DNA from: CBDTTM01 sp965363355
GTDB lineage: Bacteria; Bacillota; Negativicutes; Selenomonadales; Selenomonadaceae
DNA: 16,940 nt
Reading direction: 5' to 3'
NCBI GenBank assembly: GCA_965363355.1
Contig: CBDTTM010000037.1
Location: forward strand, 1-16,940
Shown here: in pieces, positions 14,437 to 16,940 of the stretch
How positions within the stretch are numbered: position 1 is the stretch's first letter
How the letters are laid out: the number at the start of each line of letters is the position of its first letter
Position numbers and translations under genes: made by a program
Notes under the pieces: model-generated
The model's database searches: none
Told to the model about the DNA's origin: nothing
Seen by the model: the letters and a program-made list of their open reading frames with translations, nothing else

Positions 14437-14831
14437 TTTTTTTGCCTCCTGATATATTCTCTATGAATATTTTTAGCACAAAGCTATTTGCATGTAATAT
14501 GTAACATAACATTTTACAACTTTAGCATATTGGCAATGAAAAAATGAACAACTCTTGCTTTTGTAGATTATTTGGAGTCAATGTAGTCCTTTTCGTGGAT
14601 GTATTTTAAATAGCAAAGAAGTGAAGTGGCTGCAATAAACTCGACAGATTTTTTTTTATAGAGGACGGGTGGGAAATGAATTTCTATAGCTTTGATCTTG
14701 CTATGGTATAATAAAGTCAATCAGGAAGTGGTGATCGGATGAATCGGTTACGATAAGCCTATATTATATATCGCTAAGCAATCCGCGGAAATGACGGGAC
14801 TGTGTTTATGCGGCGAAGAGGGAATGAAATG
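14437..14831. other. Non-coding stretch between fabF and the ArsC-like gene
   Basis: These roughly 395 bases separate divergent genes and contain the fabF ribosome binding site, the plus-strand promoter at 14704-14712 and otherwise A/T-rich DNA. A TTAGCACAAA stretch near 14472 resembles a half of the pyrimidine operator but lacks its partner half. A 50-codon minus-strand frame opened by TTG (14720-14568) has a protein-like composition but no ribosome binding site and no ATG or GTG. No RNA gene or clear repeat is recognised. The fabF promoter could not be placed with confidence. Confidence 0.5.
14704..14712 (+). promoter_or_regulatory. Extended -10 promoter upstream of the ArsC-like gene
   Basis: TGGTATAAT is a perfect extended -10 element (TGnTATAAT) with no convincing -35, as is common for this promoter type. 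The predicted start is near 14719, giving a leader of about 113 bases before the ArsC-like start. Two very short frames in the leader (5 codons from 14739; 13 codons from 14791, whose stop overlaps the gene start) are noted without strong support. Confidence 0.5.
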
Positions 14832-15170
14832 ATGAATATACAGATTTTTGGAACACATAAATGTTTTGATACTAAAAAAGCCATGCGATTCTTTAAGGAA
14901 CGAAAGATTTCGTATCAATTTATTGATATGAAAGAAAAAGGAATGAGCAAAGGCGAATATACGAAAGTGAAAGCTGTTTTGGGCGGATTAGAGGCAATGC
15001 TCGATCAAAATTGTAAGGATAAAGACGCTTTGGCGCTGATAAAGTACATGACGGCGGAAGCGAAGGATGAAAAAGTTTTGGAACATCAGAATGTATTAAA
15101 AACGCCTATCGTCAGGAATGGAAAGCTGGCCACAGTTGGCTTTCAACCGGACGTATGGAAACAGTGGTAA
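14832..15170 (+). CDS. Small ArsC/Spx-fold (thioredoxin-like) protein
   Basis: This 112-residue protein matches the ArsC family fold: the first strand NIQIFGTHKCFDTKKAMRFF (2-21) with a cysteine at position 11 at the end of the first strand, a central helical insertion (about 45-80), and the cis-proline strand LKTPIVRNGKLATVGF (89-104). Only one active-site cysteine is present (CFDT instead of CxxC); a second cysteine, C61, lies in the helical insertion. Arsenate reductases and Spx-like regulators share this fold, but there is no ars context here and the arsenate-binding arginines cannot be assigned. The ATG at 14832 gives the usual family N-terminus; the ATG at 14829 directly before it is equally well served by GAGGG. 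The gene is monocistronic and ends before a strong hairpin. Function unknown. Confidence 0.8.
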   Translation: MNIQIFGTHKCFDTKKAMRFFKERKISYQFIDMKEKGMSKGEYTKVKAVLGGLEAMLDQNCKDKDALALIKYMTAEAKDEKVLEHQNVLKTPIVRNGKLATVGFQPDVWKQW

Positions 15171-15314
15171 TTGCCGCCATAGGTAAGCTGATAACGATAC
15201 AGAGGTTGTGAACTTCGTCAATGCTGAATCTAAGGAGCGGATTCGTAATAGGCGTCAAACGGTGTTTGGATAGGAGACACTTTTAGGGATATTTTCAGTG
15301 TTGTGTGAAGTAAG

Positions 15315-15353
15315 AAAGGGGGCCTTGGAAATTTTCCAAGGTCCCCTTTTGTG
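15315..15353. terminator. Bidirectional terminator between the ArsC-like gene and the AlbA_2 gene
   Basis: AAAGGGGGCCTTGGAAA (15315-15331) pairs along its whole length with TTTCCAAGGTCCCCTTT (15333-15349), with one G-U; the innermost A-T pairs would open to form the loop. TTTTG follows on the plus strand. It lies 145 bases after the ArsC-like stop and 66 bases beyond the stop of the convergent gene. Confidence 0.8.
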
Positions 15354-15418
15354 TTATGACAGATATAAAATATTTTTAGATAACCAAAAAGCCTTTTAAG
15401 CCATAGAAATAGATATTC

Positions 15419-16885
15419 TCATGCCCAATAAGGAACATATCTACGATTTTTCATGCTGGTAGAAGTATCATCGGTAATTTTTATTAGACCGGTTTCGCAA
15501 GCTTCATTTAAGAGTCTGGAAATCATAGCACTGTTTTTTTGCAGAATATGAAACCGTTCTCGAAGTGTTGCATTGGTCATGTATTCACGGTTAACACGTT
15601 TTAAACAGGCGTGCAAATAACAGGCGCGAAGCTTATCTTCTTTTGTCATTTTAGCAAAATCACGATGGGAAAAAAGAACAATGCGAGTATTGTTCTCATA
15701 GACTTCAATTTCAGGTGCAGGGAGTTGGTAAAGTTCTGTTTCATGGACAATTTTATCAAAACCACTGCCACGTTCTTCGCAAACGCCGATGCGGCGCATA
15801 AAAGCCGCAAGTTTTTCATTACGGGAAATTGGTGGGGAGTCGATAAAGCGTTTTGTCTCAATGAGCGGAGTTCCCGGATTAGTTACTTCCATCCGGTCGG
15901 AGAAGATTTCAATCATAGGGCTGGTTCCTTGCAAGAAGAAATTTTGGTGGATTAAGGTGTTGGCGATAATTTCTCTGACTGCTAGTTCTGGATACATGGG
16001 GATGGTTTTACGCAGAGCTTTCCCCATAATTTCATTTAATGGTAAAAGCCCGTTGACATAATTGATCAATATTTCAAAACCAGAGGCGTAGCCAGTATAA
16101 AAGATTTTTTCCTTACCGGCGTATATGCGAGAATTGTCCTTGTATTGAATAATCCTCACCGCTTTGCGTTCAAGTGCAGGAAAATCCGCAATGTTTTTAG
16201 CGAAAAGAATAGCGCCGAGGTTTGTGATGTTATAATTACCAGTTAGATTTTTGGCAATCATATCATCGGATAATAAAGCCTCGATAATACCAGCTTTATC
16301 ACTTGGCAATTCGAGGGAGAGGAGATCGAAATAAGCTGGGTAGTTTAATAGTCGAAGCACAAAATCTGCTGGAACATCTTCAAGGGCCGTCATTGTTTCA
16401 AAGGATTTTTTTGATAACACGGCCCAAAGTTCGCGTTCGGTATCGGGGAAATCTTTGAGTTTTTTCTTATGGGAATCGATTCGAATATAGTCAACGCCTT
16501 GGAATTTTACAGGTGAAGACGTAGCGCTGCCTATTTCTAGTAATACAACAAATTTGTCTTCGATTTTAACTTCATGGAAGTAAAATTGAACCTGAGGCTG
16601 TAGTTGTGTACTGATGAACAGATCAAGCCCTTGGTTTCCTTGTTTGTTTTCCGTGGGACGGAAGTTAGTTCCCTTTATTTCATGCGTACTATCATCAATA
16701 CCCCAGATCATTAAGGCATGTGTCTTTCCATGGAGCGTAGCCGTATTGGCTAAAGCACTAATGTATTGGCCAATTTCCATAGGGGACGTAGCTTTATTCA
16801 TTTTAAATTCAATCCAAGGTAATTCGTTATCGGGTTTTCTTGCTTCGTTTATAACAGCAATAATCTGACTTTCCAAGAATGGCAT
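15419..16885 (-). CDS. AlbA_2/Schlafen-type domain protein with GHKL-like ATP-binding domain and winged helix
   Basis: This 488-residue protein belongs to the group of predicted regulators combining an N-terminal AlbA_2 (Schlafen-like) nucleic-acid-binding domain (about 24-150; E26FK, IGQYISALANTA, MIWGIDD, YIRIDSHKKKL), a middle region, a HATPase_c_4-type domain (about 299-385; ELAVREIIANTLIHQNF, then IEIFSDRMEVTNPG and GVCEERGSGFDKIV) and a C-terminal winged-helix region (about 415-475). The frame opens at a TTG at 16909, but AAAGGA 9 bases before the ATG at 16885 favours that start. Family members are widespread, poorly characterised, often accessory, and some lie near defence or mobile genes; none are visible here. 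Molecular function is unknown; domain assignment is confident. Confidence 0.85.
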   Translation of the reverse strand: MPFLESQIIAVINEARKPDNELPWIEFKMNKATSPMEIGQYISALANTATLHGKTHALMIWGIDDSTHEIKGTNFRPTENKQGNQGLDLFISTQLQPQVQFYFHEVKIEDKFVVLLEIGSATSSPVKFQGVDYIRIDSHKKKLKDFPDTERELWAVLSKKSFETMTALEDVPADFVLRLLNYPAYFDLLSLELPSDKAGIIEALLSDDMIAKNLTGNYNITNLGAILFAKNIADFPALERKAVRIIQYKDNSRIYAGKEKIFYTGYASGFEILINYVNGLLPLNEIMGKALRKTIPMYPELAVREIIANTLIHQNFFLQGTSPMIEIFSDRMEVTNPGTPLIETKRFIDSPPISRNEKLAAFMRRIGVCEERGSGFDKIVHETELYQLPAPEIEVYENNTRIVLFSHRDFAKMTKEDKLRACYLHACLKRVNREYMTNATLRERFHILQKNSAMISRLLNEACETGLIKITDDTSTSMKNRRYVPYWA

Positions 16886-16910
16886 AAGTATCAATCCTTT
16901 CTTGATCAAT

Positions 16911-16919
16911 ATTATATCA
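16911..16919 (-). promoter_or_regulatory. Extended -10 promoter of the AlbA_2 gene
   Basis: On the minus strand TGATATAAT (16919-16911) is a perfect extended -10 element. The predicted start near 16904 gives a very short leader of about 19 bases that just accommodates the AAAGGA ribosome binding site, supporting the ATG at 16885. A -35 box is not convincing, and the region continues to the window edge. Confidence 0.5.
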
Positions 16920-16940
16920 TCTATACAATCAATAAAACAG

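Noticed and set aside
13928..14452. Long plus-strand open frame (174 codons) opposite the 5' half of fabF
   Set aside because: It is antisense to an intact fabF with full catalytic motifs, has no ribosome binding site, and shows low-complexity Ser/Ile/Ala-rich composition typical of a shadow frame.
14472..14497. TTTTAGCACAAA-like half operator upstream of fabF
   Set aside because: Only one half matches the pyrimidine operator; the other half reads TGCATG instead of TGTGCT, and no -10 lies at the 28-bp distance. Likely chance in A/T-rich DNA.
14739..14832. Two tiny upstream frames (MNRLR; a 13-codon frame overlapping the ArsC-like start) as leader peptides
   Set aside because: No convincing ribosome binding sites and lengths expected by chance; kept only as a remark.
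1..16940. CRISPR arrays, tRNA or rRNA genes, insertion sequences, phage genes
   Set aside because: No regularly spaced repeats, no tRNA-like or rRNA-like stretch noticed, and no transposase, integrase or phage structural protein among the translated frames.

Overview
The window looks like the chromosome of a low-to-moderate G+C, anaerobic member of the Bacillota, possibly a Negativicutes (Pelosinus/Sporomusa-like) bacterium. This is inferred from strong AGGAGG-type ribosome binding sites, A/T-rich extended -10 promoters, U-tailed hairpin terminators and the gene families present. I could not confirm the taxon without a search.

The core of the window (about 1.08-12.2 kb) is a catabolic island for reductive pyrimidine degradation, laid out in two divergent arms around a PucR-type regulator. 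The rightward arm encodes an NCS1 nucleobase permease, a dihydropyrimidinase, a PreA-type dihydropyrimidine dehydrogenase with an extra N-terminal Fe-S domain, an N-carbamoyl-beta-alanine amidohydrolase, and a second, canonical PreA. The leftward arm encodes a class III aminotransferase and an iron-type alcohol dehydrogenase, matching the PydD/PydE extension of the pathway. Together the genes would import uracil (or thymine), reduce it, open the ring, release CO2 and ammonia, transaminate beta-alanine and reduce malonic semialdehyde to 3-hydroxypropionate, so both ring nitrogens are recovered.

Three things stand out. (1) There are two PreA-like catalytic proteins but no PreT-type FAD/NAD(P)H subunit; one PreA carries an eight-cysteine N-terminal domain like domain I of mammalian dihydropyrimidine dehydrogenase, without the flavin/nucleotide domains that normally follow it. 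(2) The two arms share a previously unlisted operator-promoter arrangement: an A(G/A)CACA-N8-TGTGCT palindrome exactly 28 bp upstream of a TGTTAT extended -10 element. (3) Each arm also has a U-tailed hairpin between its promoter and its first start codon, suggesting attenuation in addition to PucR control.

Flanks. On the left are the 3' end of a TlpA/redoxin-fold gene lacking the CxxC motif (1-425) and a GNAT acetyltransferase on the minus strand, preceded by its own promoter and a large structured RNA leader. On the right are an AraC-type regulator with a GyrI-like C-terminal domain and fabF (both minus strand), a roughly 395-base non-coding stretch, a small ArsC/Spx-fold protein (plus strand), and an AlbA_2/Schlafen-type ATP-binding regulator (minus strand). 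Bidirectional hairpin terminators separate the convergent pairs at about 12.26 kb and 15.33 kb.
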